Source: Alicyclobacillus sp. SP_1
GTDB lineage: Bacteria > Bacillota > Bacilli > Alicyclobacillales > Alicyclobacillaceae
Direction of reading: 5' to 3'
Length of the DNA: 64,000 bases
Assembly (NCBI RefSeq): GCF_024706985.1
Contig: NZ_JAMCCX010000015.1
Span: forward strand, 1 to 64,000
Below, in pieces: positions 51,915-60,920 of the stretch. Positions within the stretch are counted from its first letter, which is position 1, and every line of letters starts with the position of its first letter. A model generated the notes under the pieces. The model was not told the DNA's origin and did not search any database. It was given only the letters and a program-made list of their open reading frames with translations. Position numbers and translations under genes: made by a program.

Positions 51915-51965
51915 ACCTCCTTTGCCGTAAAATGTGGTCTGACGGGCACAGGACCCTCCCACGCA
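51915..51965 (-). promoter_or_regulatory. Putative L1-responsive rplK leader
   Basis: On the minus strand GTGGGAGGG (51962-51954) followed by CCCGT and ACCACA (51939-51934) just before the rplK ribosome site resembles the conserved structured leader of L11-L1 operons, thought to bind L1. The match is from memory and short, so the call is tentative. Confidence 0.35.
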
Positions 51966-52055
51966 CCAGGTGGAACACCATAGCGCATCTATGGACGCCA
52001 CCCAAGAAGGCAAGGCGTCACAGAAAAGGTCGCCATCAAGGCGCCTACTCTGCCA

Positions 52056-52604
52056 CTAGGATAATTTCTCAACTTGCGCGTAGTCTAATTCCATTGGAGT
52101 TTCTCGACCAAACATCGACACCAAGACGCGCAGTTTCTGATTCATTTCATGGACTTCCTCAACCGTGCCGACCATATCTGCGAAGGCTCCGCCAATCAAG
52201 CGAACGGCCTCGCCAACCTCAAAGTGAAGCACCGCTTTCGACTCGCCTACACCCATCTGCCGCATGATAGACTGCACTTCATCCCCGAGCAAAGGAGTGG
52301 GCTTAGAGCCAGAGCCGGACGACCCCACAAAACCGGTCACACCAGGCGTATTTCGGACCACGTACCAAGAATCGTCGGTCATAATCATCTCGACCATGAC
52401 ATACCCCGGATAGACTTTCCGCTGGACAACTTTACGCTTGCCATTTTTTACTTCCATTTCTTCTTCTGTGGGTACAAGCACCCGAAAAATCTTATCTTCC
52501 ATACCCATCGTCTGGACACGGCTTTCCAGATTGTTCTTGACTTTGTTCTCGTAGCCCGAGTAGGTATGAATGACAAACCATTGTTTTTCTAGATTTTCCA
52601 TCAT
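52056..52604 (-). CDS. nusG: Transcription termination/antitermination factor NusG
   Basis: The 182-residue protein has the NGN domain (QWFVIHTYSGYENKVKNNLE, VRNTPGVTGFVGSSGSGSKP) and a C-terminal KOW domain (GEAVRLIGGAFADMVGTV). Two adjacent ATGs (52604, 52601) are possible; the Shine-Dalgarno is weak. It follows secE by 38 bases. Confidence 0.98.
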   Translation of the reverse strand: MMENLEKQWFVIHTYSGYENKVKNNLESRVQTMGMEDKIFRVLVPTEEEMEVKNGKRKVVQRKVYPGYVMVEMIMTDDSWYVVRNTPGVTGFVGSSGSGSKPTPLLGDEVQSIMRQMGVGESKAVLHFEVGEAVRLIGGAFADMVGTVEEVHEMNQKLRVLVSMFGRETPMELDYAQVEKLS

Positions 52605-52642
52605 TCCAAGGACGGTCGCCCCGCACCTCCCTCGCTCTCAGG

Positions 52643-52870
52643 TTAGACAAGGCCAATCATCGACAGAAGTTTCGCAATCCCCACATCAAAGCCCCAAACC
52701 ATCAGGCCAATAATGATACACGTCAGCAGTGCTGCTGTCGTGTAATTGACAACCTCGTGTCTGGTAGGCCAGCGTACTCGCTTTATCTCTCGATAGGATT
52801 CGGAAAAGAAAGATACCAGCCCGCCGCGATGTTTGCGAGGTTCCAGAGTCGTTTCGTCCGGCTTCGCCAT
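52643..52870 (-). CDS. secE: Preprotein translocase subunit SecE
   Basis: The 75-residue protein has the SecE amphipathic helix FFSESYREIKRVRWPTRHEV and one C-terminal membrane span. GAGG ribosome site. It lies between rpmG and nusG. Confidence 0.97.
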   Translation of the reverse strand: MAKPDETTLEPRKHRGGLVSFFSESYREIKRVRWPTRHEVVNYTTAALLTCIIIGLMVWGFDVGIAKLLSMIGLV

Positions 52871-52901
52871 TCAATAAAACCTCACTTTGCAAGGCGTGAC
52901 G

Positions 52902-53051
52902 TCAGCGCGTTTCACGATGAACGGTCTGTCCATTGCAGTATCGGCAGAACTTCTTGAGCTCAACCCGGTCAGGGTCGTTTTTCTTGTTTTTTGTCGACGT
53001 GTAGTTTCTCTGTTTGCACTCGGTGCAAGCGAGCGTGACAATGACGCGCAT
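52902..53051 (-). CDS. rpmG: 50S ribosomal protein L33 (bL33)
   Basis: The 49-residue protein [20 protein letters not shown] carries two CxxC pairs (CTEC, CRYC), the zinc-binding form. ATG 53051 follows GGAGGTG. A longer open frame upstream is not conserved. Confidence 0.96.
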   Translation of the reverse strand: MRVIVTLACTECKQRNYTSTKNKKNDPDRVELKKFCRYCNGQTVHRETR

Positions 53052-53137
53052 AATAGTGCACCTCCTTCGACAGGCATCACCTGTCCAAAAACATAAACAA
53101 ACGAACCCCATCCATTCGGGACCCGTACACCCAGTGT

Positions 53138-53166
53138 ACTGTAGCACAGACACACTGCTACGTCAA
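53138..53166 (-). promoter_or_regulatory. Sigma-A-type promoter of rpmG-secE-nusG
   Basis: TTGACG (53166-53161), a 17-base spacer and TACAGT (53143-53138) on the minus strand lie about 90 bases upstream of rpmG. It would start the transcript towards nusG and rplK. Nothing else is clear in 53052-53301. Confidence 0.65.
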
Positions 53167-53301
53167 TCATCTTTAGGCGAGTTTGGACACGATGGTTACG
53201 TAAACAGACAACGAACCTCTCCTGTAAAACATCCAGGGCAAATTTCCCGTAATGGCAAAGGTAGCAGAGGATGTAGAAGCGTAGGTACAGACATCTAGCA
53301 C

Positions 53302-53949
53302 TCACACATAGACATTTCGATAATCTAAATATTTTTCAAGTTTTCTCTTGACACGCTGAAGAGCATTGTCAATCGACTTCACATGCCTCTCTAAGTCCAC
53401 TGCGATCTCTTGATAAGAGCGCCCATCCAAGTAGAGCATTAGCACCTTCCTCTCAAGGTCGCTCAAGAGTTCAGACATTTTAACCTCGATGTCGTCAAAT
53501 TCTTCTTGGTGGATGACGAGTTCTTCCGGGTCTGTCACACGAGCGGTGCAGATGACATCCATCAACGTGCGATCCGACTCACCTTCAAAGACGGGTTTAT
53601 CAAGGGAGACATAAGAATTGAGAGGTATATGCTTCTGGCGAGTGGCAGTTTTGATAGCGGTAATAATCTGGCGGGTGACACAAAGTTCGGCAAATGCTTT
53701 AAAGGAAGCGAGCTTGTCCTCTCGAAAGTCGCGAATGGACTTATACAAGCCAATCATACCTTCTTGCACAATGTCCTCACGGTCGGCGCCAATCAGGAAG
53801 TAGGAGCGGGCTTTCGAGCGCACAAAATTCCTATACTTATAAATCAAGTATTCCAGCGCCAACGAGTCGCCATTTCGAACGCATTCGACCAACACCTCGT
53901 CCGCCAGACATTCTAACGCGGCGAAATCTGAGTTGTGTAAGGTGGTCAA
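53302..53949 (-). CDS. sigH: RNA polymerase sigma factor SigH (Spo0H)
   Basis: The 215-residue protein has sigma region 2 (LIYKYRNFVRSKARSYFLIG, DREDIVQEGMIGLYKSIRD) and region 4 (LSDLERKVLMLYLDGRSYQEI, HVKSIDNALQRVKRKL). SigH is the transition-phase factor that activates early sporulation genes. The start is TTG after GGGGGG. Position between yacP and rpmG is as in Bacillus. Confidence 0.97.
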   Translation of the reverse strand: MTTLHNSDFAALECLADEVLVECVRNGDSLALEYLIYKYRNFVRSKARSYFLIGADREDIVQEGMIGLYKSIRDFREDKLASFKAFAELCVTRQIITAIKTATRQKHIPLNSYVSLDKPVFEGESDRTLMDVICTARVTDPEELVIHQEEFDDIEVKMSELLSDLERKVLMLYLDGRSYQEIAVDLERHVKSIDNALQRVKRKLEKYLDYRNVYV

Positions 53950-54013
53950 GCCGAAACCCCCCGGACCCGTAGGATGCCGACATTATACATTATGTAGCCT
54001 AGCGGAATCAACG

Positions 54014-54565
54014 CTAGTTTTCCCCACGCCGCAAGGCTTCTAATTTTTCAGCGACCGATTTCGACAGTTTGTCTGCCAATCCCACCTTTGCAGACGAACC
54101 GCTTTCCTTCGCGTTGGCAGAAATCTTATCCATAACATGGCCTAGGCGAGCACTGAATTCTCGGGCGGAAATACGGAGCGCGCCGCCACCAAAAGTAATC
54201 TGCTGTTCCAGTGCATCCGATGTGACTACCGTGATGTATCGATAGACGCCGGAGAGCTCGCGAACCAAGCGCTCAATGCGCTCATCGGCGGTCTCTCCAC
54301 GGTCTGTATATATCACAGACACACTGCCTCTTAGCGACTCTTCACGAGGCCGCTGAAGCGTCTGGTGCGCGTCAAAAACCAGCAGTACATCTTCGCCGGT
54401 AATGGAGGAATACTCCATCAGGCGCCCAGCTAAGTTCAACCGGGCACCTTCCAAGTCAATCATCTTCGGCAAAGGAATACCCAGCCATTGCGGCAGAAAA
54501 TTGTATCCGTCGACAATCAAACACCGATGGTGCCCCGTTTCACGACCGTTGTCTGACCGCTTCAT
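54014..54565 (-). CDS. rae1: NYN-domain ribonuclease YacP/Rae1
   Basis: The 183-residue protein has the NYN/PIN-like fold with LIVDGYNFLPQW near residue 15, LLVFDAHQT and VVTSDALEQ, the acidic residues of the metal site. The Bacillus homologue Rae1 cleaves certain mRNAs in the ribosomal A site. It overlaps the end of rlmB by 26 bases. Confidence 0.92.
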   Translation of the reverse strand: MKRSDNGRETGHHRCLIVDGYNFLPQWLGIPLPKMIDLEGARLNLAGRLMEYSSITGEDVLLVFDAHQTLQRPREESLRGSVSVIYTDRGETADERIERLVRELSGVYRYITVVTSDALEQQITFGGGALRISAREFSARLGHVMDKISANAKESGSSAKVGLADKLSKSVAEKLEALRRGEN

Positions 54566-55439
54566 AGAGCATCACGCCTGCGGCAACTGACGCATTCAGA
54601 CTCTGCAACTGTCCCATCATGGGTAGTGAGACAACGTGATCACAAGTGGATTCCACAAGTCGTCCGAGGCCCTTGCCCTCAGCTCCGATGACGAGCGCTA
54701 TCTTTCCTTTCATATCCACTTCAGTGTGCCTCTGTTCGGCACCGACAGAGGCTCCCACTATCCAATACCCCTGTTTCTTAAGGTATTCCATCGTCTGGAC
54801 CAAATTGGATACGCGCGCGACAGGAACGTATTCTAGAGCGCCTGCCGCCGCTTTTGCAACCGTGCCAGTCAAGGGGACGGCACGCCTCTTAGGAATGATG
54901 ACCCCCTGCACTCCAGTAGCATCCGCAGTCCGAAGAATCGCTCCGAGATTGTGCGGGTCTTCGACCTCATCCAAAATCAGGACAAGCGGAACCTGCCCTG
55001 TCTCCCTCGCCACAATCTCGTCCACCTCCGCGTAAGCGCGCGGAGATACGTAGGCAACGATGCCTTGATGGCGCTCGCCAGCGAGACGAGTCAGAGACGC
55101 TCGCGGGACGTTCTGAATGACAATTCCAGACTCCTTGGCGCGGGCGATAATTTCCGCTAGCGAACCGCCTTCGGCCCCTTCTGCAAGCAACAACTTATTC
55201 ATAGGTCGACCTGCTTTGAGTGCTTCCAGCACAGGATGACGACCCGATAGAATTTCGTCGGACGTTTCCACTGTTTTGCGTTCGACTTCCTTCACTCTTC
55301 TCGCGGCCCGAGGTGCCTCTTCATATGCGCTACGCCTTGAAGTCTTTCCGACCGGCGTGCGCGTGAACTTCTTGTCCGAGCCTACCGATGCTCTGCCTTG
55401 CCCCTTACTCCTTCTCTCCACGGAGAGCGCCCCCCTCAT
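54540..55439 (-). CDS. rlmB: 23S rRNA (guanosine-2'-O-)-methyltransferase RlmB / TrmH family
   Basis: The 299-residue protein has a basic, probably disordered N-terminal extension (residues 1-60), a substrate-binding domain (HPVLEALKAGRPMNKLLLAE) and a SpoU knot with DPHNLGAILRTADATG, VIGAEGKGL and the SLNASVAAGVMLYE motif. The precise rRNA target is inferred. It overlaps mrnC by 35 bases. Confidence 0.93.
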   Translation of the reverse strand: MRGALSVERRSKGQGRASVGSDKKFTRTPVGKTSRRSAYEEAPRAARRVKEVERKTVETSDEILSGRHPVLEALKAGRPMNKLLLAEGAEGGSLAEIIARAKESGIVIQNVPRASLTRLAGERHQGIVAYVSPRAYAEVDEIVARETGQVPLVLILDEVEDPHNLGAILRTADATGVQGVIIPKRRAVPLTGTVAKAAAGALEYVPVARVSNLVQTMEYLKKQGYWIVGASVGAEQRHTEVDMKGKIALVIGAEGKGLGRLVESTCDHVVSLPMMGQLQSLNASVAAGVMLYEAVRQRS

Positions 55440-55842
55440 TCACCTGGTCAATCCAATCCAACGCAGACCCGGCCAGTATGTGCAATCGTTCCCATTGGCT
55501 CGTCATCGCCAAATAGCCAATGAGAGCTTCAAACCCTGTCCCATGTCGATAGTCCGCCATGGTAGCATTTTTGCGGATACTCTTTGACTTCGAGTTTCTA
55601 CCCCGTCTTGCAATATCCCGTTCTTCGTTGGTCAACAGGGGATCGATACCACGTAGCGCCTCTGCTTGCCCGGCAGCGCATACGTATCTCGTACACTGCT
55701 GATGCAGTTTCGAGGGACGACGAATGTCCCCATGCATCGTGCGCTCCCTTGCATACACTTCCCAAATTGCATCGCCGATGTACGCCATTGCGAGCGGAGA
55801 CCAATCCGAGACACGCAAATTTAAAAATAAGTTAGACATCAT
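55405..55842 (-). CDS. mrnC: Mini-ribonuclease III (MrnC)
   Basis: The 145-residue protein is an RNase III catalytic domain without a dsRNA-binding domain: LAMAYIGDAIWEVYAR carries the first acidic residues and TGFEALIGYLAMT the second motif. It matures the ends of 23S rRNA. Its start overlaps the cysS stop by 4 bases. Confidence 0.96.
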   Translation of the reverse strand: MMSNLFLNLRVSDWSPLAMAYIGDAIWEVYARERTMHGDIRRPSKLHQQCTRYVCAAGQAEALRGIDPLLTNEERDIARRGRNSKSKSIRKNATMADYRHGTGFEALIGYLAMTSQWERLHILAGSALDWIDQVNEGGALRGEKE

Positions 55843-57260
55843 GCTTTACTCCAACGCGTACCTTGCGGCGTATCTTCGATAACGATCCCTTTGGCGAGTA
55901 ACTCGTCGCGAATTTTATCGGATGTGACAAAATCTCGATTTTTCCGAGCTTGTGCACGTTCCTCGATGAGAGACTGGATGTAGACTTCGGCGACATCCAC
56001 GTCATGCTCAGGGCTACCTATGCCGAGGACATCAAGAAACTCGAGTACAATATCCTTCCAAGCCGTCACATCTCCTAAAGTCACATTATCTTCTAACGCA
56101 AGATTTGCTTGGCGAACCGCATCGAACATGACGCTGATTCCTTCCGCCGTATTAAAGTCATCATCCATGACACGAATAAAAGCAGCTCGTATCGCTTCTA
56201 TTGCGCGCTCCGTTTCCCTCCTAACATCCCCATGAACAGAGAGAAACTGTGGGGCAGCCTGAATCGAATCCGCACGAAAAGATAAGTTCTTGAGCGCTCT
56301 GTCCACGCGCGCCAGCGCATTCTCCCAGTGGTCGAGCGCCTCTTCCGTGTAGTTCAATGGATGGCGATAATGGGCGCTGAGTAGGAACAGCCTCAAAGCG
56401 CGCGCATCTCTCCGTTCCAACAAATCTCGCGTCATAATAAAATTGCCGGTGGACTTGGACATCTTTTCCCCATTGATATTGAGAGTGCCATTATGCAACC
56501 AATACCGGGCAAAAGTTTTTCCGGTTTTCGCTTCAGTCTGGGCGATCTCGTTTTCATGATGAGGAAACACCAAATCTCGCCCGCCCGCATGAATATCAAT
56601 CTGTTCTCCTAAATACTTTTCATTCATGACCGAGCACTCAATGTGCCAACCGGGCCGACCAGGTCCCCAAGGGCTCTCCCAAAATTCTTCGCCGGCCTTT
56701 GCGGCTTTCCAAAGCGCGAAATCAGTCGCGTCGTGTTTCTCGTCCAGCACATCGACACGAAATCCGGCCTGCATACTGTCCAAAGACTGATGCGACAGTT
56801 TCCCGTAATCTGCGAAAGTAGACGTATCAAAGTATACCGTCCCCGCTTCTTCATAAGCGTGCCCTTTATCGATTAGCTCTTCAATAAAACGTATGATGTC
56901 CGGGATACATTCGGTCACCCGCGGATGCACTACGGCGCGCTGAATGTGTAATTTGTCGGCATCTTCGAAGTAGGCCTCGATATAGCGGTTGGCAACCTCG
57001 CGCACGCTGTCCCCCGTCTCATTGGCACGGTGAATAATGCGATCATCGACATCGGTAAAATTTTGTACATACCGAACTGCATAACCCCGATATTCAAGAT
57101 ACCTTCGAACCGTATCGAAAATCACAAACATTCGACCGTTACCGATATGAAACAAGTTGTACACAGTTGGGCCACACGCATAAAACCGCACCTTACCTGG
57201 TTCCAGCGTGTGAAGCTCTTCTTTTTCTCCGGACAGAGTATTATACAGCCGAATGCCCAT
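55839..57260 (-). CDS. cysS: Cysteinyl-tRNA synthetase
   Basis: The 473-residue class I synthetase has [17 protein letters not shown] (HIGH-type motif), the zinc ligand region [14 protein letters not shown] and [14 protein letters not shown] start after GGAGGGG. It overlaps ispF by 20 bases; the gltX and cysE genes usual between ispF and cysS are absent. Confidence 0.98.
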   Translation of the reverse strand: MGIRLYNTLSGEKEELHTLEPGKVRFYACGPTVYNLFHIGNGRMFVIFDTVRRYLEYRGYAVRYVQNFTDVDDRIIHRANETGDSVREVANRYIEAYFEDADKLHIQRAVVHPRVTECIPDIIRFIEELIDKGHAYEEAGTVYFDTSTFADYGKLSHQSLDSMQAGFRVDVLDEKHDATDFALWKAAKAGEEFWESPWGPGRPGWHIECSVMNEKYLGEQIDIHAGGRDLVFPHHENEIAQTEAKTGKTFARYWLHNGTLNINGEKMSKSTGNFIMTRDLLERRDARALRLFLLSAHYRHPLNYTEEALDHWENALARVDRALKNLSFRADSIQAAPQFLSVHGDVRRETERAIEAIRAAFIRVMDDDFNTAEGISVMFDAVRQANLALEDNVTLGDVTAWKDIVLEFLDVLGIGSPEHDVDVAEVYIQSLIEERAQARKNRDFVTSDKIRDELLAKGIVIEDTPQGTRWSKA

Positions 57261-57738
57261 TGTTTCCCCTCCTTTGCAACAAGACCACAGCCAGAGCCGC
57301 TATCCCTTCTTCGCGACCAACGAAACCCAGACGCTCGGTAGTGGTCGCCTTGACTGACACCGAAGACACGGACGTGCGCAGATAGTGTGCCATTGCAGAA
57401 CGCATCTGCGGAATATGCGGTGCCAGTTTCGGCACCTGTGCCATGATGGTACAATCCACATTGCCCACTTCATATCCTTCTGCTTCGACCAAGTCCATCA
57501 CCGAGCTTAATAACTGCGCGCTGTCTGCATCCTTATAACGTGGATGGGTGTCGGGAAAATGCTGACCTATATCACCGAGCGCCAACGCCCCTAGAAGAGC
57601 ATCCATCACGGCATGCAAGATTACATCTGCGTCAGAATGCCCCAATAGTCCTAAGTCATGTGGAATATTCACTCCACCTAAAATCAATCGCCGATTCGGT
57701 GCAAAAGCATGCACATCAAACCCCTGTCCTATCCTCAT
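57241..57738 (-). CDS. ispF: 2-C-methyl-D-erythritol 2,4-cyclodiphosphate synthase
   Basis: The 165-residue MEP-pathway enzyme has [14 protein letters not shown], the zinc-binding [20 protein letters not shown] and the C-terminal [17 protein letters not shown]. Its start overlaps the ispD stop by 4 bases, so isoprenoid steps four and two to five are coupled. Confidence 0.98.
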   Translation of the reverse strand: MRIGQGFDVHAFAPNRRLILGGVNIPHDLGLLGHSDADVILHAVMDALLGALALGDIGQHFPDTHPRYKDADSAQLLSSVMDLVEAEGYEVGNVDCTIMAQVPKLAPHIPQMRSAMAHYLRTSVSSVSVKATTTERLGFVGREEGIAALAVVLLQRRGNNGHSAV

Positions 57739-58460
57739 GCTTTCAACCCTCCTCCAAACCGCTGTTCAGCCCAATACTCCGCAAATCGGAGATCTTCGGG
57801 CGTGGTGATTTTACCGTTATAAGCGCTCGAAGAGACCAGAGTCACTGGGTGCCCGATTGTCTCAAGAAACATCGATTCATCCGTCATATGTTCTGGATTG
57901 GCCTCTCCGTCATATGCGCATAACAGCAAGTCTGCTCGCAGGCACTGCGGAGTCTGGGCCAGCCACAAATTCTCTCTCGGGAGAGTTTTCTCGACCTGTG
58001 ACCCCACAGACCACTTGACTGTATCTTTGCACCGCTCCGCGAGAATTGCCGCACCGCTTGATGAAGCGGCTATAAAGACGGCCTCGATGTCTTGACTCAC
58101 AGTGAAAGGACGAGCAGCATCGTGAACGGCAATCAACAACGTCGCAGGGTCAACATCCCCGAATTTCGAAATCGCTCTCTCAACACCTTGTCGACTCGAA
58201 TTCGCTCGGTGGGTACCGCCAGCCACAAAATCCAACTCTGTTTGCCATGAATGCTGTAGGGCCTGTGCACGCATGCGCTGCACCTCGTCTTCCGGGGCAA
58301 CGACCACCAAGCAGTCCAGGGCGACACTGTCGAGTGCTTGAGCGGAGCGAATCCACATCGGCACACCACGTATTGGATAATGTTGCTTTCGAAAGCCAAT
58401 TCTCGACCCACTACCAGCCGCCACCAACACGCCAATGCGGTGAAATCCATTCCTATTCAT
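57735..58460 (-). CDS. ispD: 2-C-methyl-D-erythritol 4-phosphate cytidylyltransferase
   Basis: The 241-residue enzyme has the nucleotide-binding [20 protein letters not shown], the AVHDAARPF motif and [16 protein letters not shown]. It makes CDP-methylerythritol in the MEP pathway. A GAGGGG ribosome site precedes the ATG. Confidence 0.97.
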   Translation of the reverse strand: MNRNGFHRIGVLVAAGSGSRIGFRKQHYPIRGVPMWIRSAQALDSVALDCLVVVAPEDEVQRMRAQALQHSWQTELDFVAGGTHRANSSRQGVERAISKFGDVDPATLLIAVHDAARPFTVSQDIEAVFIAASSSGAAILAERCKDTVKWSVGSQVEKTLPRENLWLAQTPQCLRADLLLCAYDGEANPEHMTDESMFLETIGHPVTLVSSSAYNGKITTPEDLRFAEYWAEQRFGGGLKA

Positions 58461-58538
58461 GCGAAAAATGCCCCTCCGTGACGAGTTCCGTCTTCACCTA
58501 ACCGTTTCTACACTTTCTTCAGCAGAATTGCAAGAAAC

Positions 58539-58591
58539 GGGCATGCAGATGACATTTCCTCACCGCGAGGGAGGCCGTCATCCACATGCCC
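58539..58591. repeat. Imperfect inverted repeat in the yacL-ispD spacer
   Basis: GGGCATGCAGATGAC (58539-58553) pairs with GTCATCCACATGCCC (58577-58591), 13 of 15 positions, with an inner CCTC/GAGG pairing. No T-run follows on either strand. Apart from this I see nothing in the 305-base spacer 58461-58765. Confidence 0.6.
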
Positions 58592-58765
58592 ACAGCAACA
58601 CGCTTCGATTGCCAATTTGAATCCCCAGCCAAGTCCGGAACATGACACAAATCATTGAGTAGAGCTTACCGACGCACCTCTCCCAAAATCCCAAGGTCTT
58701 TTAATGAGCATGTCGTGCCTGACAGCAACCATCACCAGCCTTTGAAAAGGACAGCGGCATGGGAA

Positions 58766-59872
58766 CTAAAGCGCACGCTCTAGTAGTTTTGGCTTTGCAA
58801 AAATCATTCGACCTGCCGAAGTCTGAAGGACGCTCGTCACTAAAACATCCAGTTTACCCCCGATGTACTCACGGCCTCCTTCGATGACAATCATCGTACC
58901 ATCATCTAAATACGCTACTCCCTGATTGTACTCCTTGCCGTCCTTAATGACTTGAACAGACATTTCCTCGCCGGGCAACACGACCGGTTTAAGAGCATTC
59001 GCCAAGTCGTTAATATTTAATACAGCCACGCCTTGCAACTCACACACCTTATTCAGATTGAAGTCATTTGTAACCACCTTACCATGGAGCTGTTGAGCAA
59101 GGCGAACCAACTTGCTATCCACCTCTTGGATGTCCTCAAAATCAATTTCGACCACTTGCACTTTGACTTTAGACTCTTTTTGGATTCGGTTCAAAACGTC
59201 TAGTCCTCGCCGTCCTCTGTTTCTCTTCAGCACATCGGAGGAATCGGCAATGTGTTGAAGTTCCGCCAAGACAAACGAAGAAATGACCAACACACCATCC
59301 AAAAATCCTGTTTCCACCAAATCCGCAATGCGCCCGTCAATAATGACGGAAGTATCCAGAAGCTTTGCCTCACCTGTGCGAAATGCCAGTGTTTTGCGCT
59401 CTTTTTCTCGATCTTTATCTTTTTCCTTATCTTTCATCGAAAGTTTACCCGAAAACAGGTTGACCAAATCTTCCCGTTTCGTAAAGCCAATCCTTAAACC
59501 GAGATAAGCGAAAAGTAGAGACACGAAAAACTGCAGAGGAATCCCGACGACCGGAATGTCACGAATGGCGGTGCCAAATAGATATGCCACCAAAAGTCCA
59601 ATGACAATCCCGATAGTGCCTCCGAGCACATCCGAAAGAGGCGTGACTTTGAGCCGATCTTCCACCCAACGAATCAGGGTAGTCACATAGTTGACCAACC
59701 ACGTGGTAGTGAGGATGAGGAGAGCTCCACCTAGCGCAGCGCCAAACCAGTGCGAATCGAGTACTGCATTGTTCGTAATATGAAAAATGGATTTGAATAA
59801 GTGCGGGACGATGGCATAACCTAATACGATTCCAATAACTGCGAAAAATAAGTGGACGACACGCTTCAACAC
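58766..59872 (-). CDS. yacL: PIN/TRAM-domain membrane protein YacL
   Basis: The 368-residue protein has four N-terminal membrane helices (to about residue 130), a charged linker (KDKEKDKDREKERK), a PIN domain with LLDTSVIIDGRIADL and VVTNDFNLNKV acidic residues, and a C-terminal TRAM domain. A nuclease role is likely but not established. GTG start with AGGAGGTG. It lies between pssA and ispD. Confidence 0.93.
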   Translation of the reverse strand: MLKRVVHLFFAVIGIVLGYAIVPHLFKSIFHITNNAVLDSHWFGAALGGALLILTTTWLVNYVTTLIRWVEDRLKVTPLSDVLGGTIGIVIGLLVAYLFGTAIRDIPVVGIPLQFFVSLLFAYLGLRIGFTKREDLVNLFSGKLSMKDKEKDKDREKERKTLAFRTGEAKLLDTSVIIDGRIADLVETGFLDGVLVISSFVLAELQHIADSSDVLKRNRGRRGLDVLNRIQKESKVKVQVVEIDFEDIQEVDSKLVRLAQQLHGKVVTNDFNLNKVCELQGVAVLNINDLANALKPVVLPGEEMSVQVIKDGKEYNQGVAYLDDGTMIVIEGGREYIGGKLDVLVTSVLQTSAGRMIFAKPKLLERAL

Positions 59873-60120
59873 GATACTGTCACCTCCTGATTTCAGTATG
59901 GACAGCCCTTGGCGGAAAATAACCTAAGTTTATACGTGCGGTGTTCCGACTTCTTTGAAAAGCAATGCTCGAAAACCCCCATCATCCGAGAACTGCGAGA
60001 CAGAGATAGCTCCGGCCAGTCGACGGAGCTTTTTGGGAGCAAGCCGACGAAACATTGCAAAAGACTATACCCCAATGCTAGTTTAGCACGCGTCAAAAAA
60101 AGCGTCAAAGTTTTCCGGAA

Positions 60121-60879
60121 TCAGGATTTTCGGATAGGCTTGCGGAGACTCTTTCCTTCCATTGCTCTGTCCTTCTCTTCGTCTTCCTCTTCCTGCTCCA
60201 ATTGCGTGTTGCGAAGTCTCAAAAAGCGCCAGGCACCATACCCAGCATACACAGCCAGTACCGCAAAAATGAGCAGACCAGCATAGGGATGGCCGTAGCG
60301 CACAATGAAATAGACAACCAGGGCAAGTACAGGTACCACCATCAAGGTCGACGACGGAAACGGCACGCGCTTGAAGTTTGGGTATTTTACATTGCTGACC
60401 ATCAACACGGACAGAAGGACCATACCCACAGGAAGAGTCACATCCGTAGCAGGCAGAATATTTCGGCAGAGGGCCATCGTGGCCACAATTCCACCAGCCG
60501 CCGTAATGGGAAGTCCGACGAAGTAAGAACGGGGCCTTGTATCGGTATTGAATCGAGCCAATCGCAAGACGCCGCAGGCGGGAAACAAAATACCAACCAA
60601 GATACCGAAAATACCGATGTACTGTAAGGTTAGAACGTACATAATCGCTGCGGGAGCGACCCCAAAGGTGACCACGTCAGAAAGAGAATCCAACTGACGA
60701 CCAAACTCGCTTTCTGCATGGAGCAAACGAGCCACGCGACCATCTAAAGCATCGACAACCATACCCGCCAGAATGAGAAGTGAAGCCCATTCGTACCCAC
60801 CTGACTGAGTGAGTGCAAGCGCAGCCAGACCGAAGAACAGATTGGTAAGGGTAAGAAAACTTGCAATCACTTTCCCCAT
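60121..60879 (-). CDS. pssA: CDP-diacylglycerol--serine O-phosphatidyltransferase
   Basis: The 252-residue membrane enzyme has the CDP-alcohol phosphotransferase motif DGRVAR(x8)G(x3)D(x3)D (VVDALDGRVARLLHAESEFG then RQLDSLSD) and about seven membrane spans. It makes phosphatidylserine. The tail is highly charged. It is inserted between disA and yacL, which are adjacent in Bacillus. ATG after AAGGAGG. The spacer 59873-60120 holds only the yacL ribosome site that I can see. Confidence 0.95.
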   Translation of the reverse strand: MGKVIASFLTLTNLFFGLAALALTQSGGYEWASLLILAGMVVDALDGRVARLLHAESEFGRQLDSLSDVVTFGVAPAAIMYVLTLQYIGIFGILVGILFPACGVLRLARFNTDTRPRSYFVGLPITAAGGIVATMALCRNILPATDVTLPVGMVLLSVLMVSNVKYPNFKRVPFPSSTLMVVPVLALVVYFIVRYGHPYAGLLIFAVLAVYAGYGAWRFLRLRNTQLEQEEEDEEKDRAMEGKSLRKPIRKS

Positions 60880-60920
60880 TCTGTATATCCTCCTTCATGA
60901 TGACAACCGGACGACTTGCA

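Noticed and set aside
57241-58765. T-box riboswitch expected near cysS
   Set aside because: I looked for the conserved TGGNACCGCG-type element on the minus strand upstream of cysS and ispD and did not see it.
60008-60034. Hairpin followed by five Ts on the plus strand
   Set aside because: A 7-base stem in the correct form for a plus-strand terminator, but no plus-strand gene lies upstream; it is on the wrong strand for pssA or yacL.
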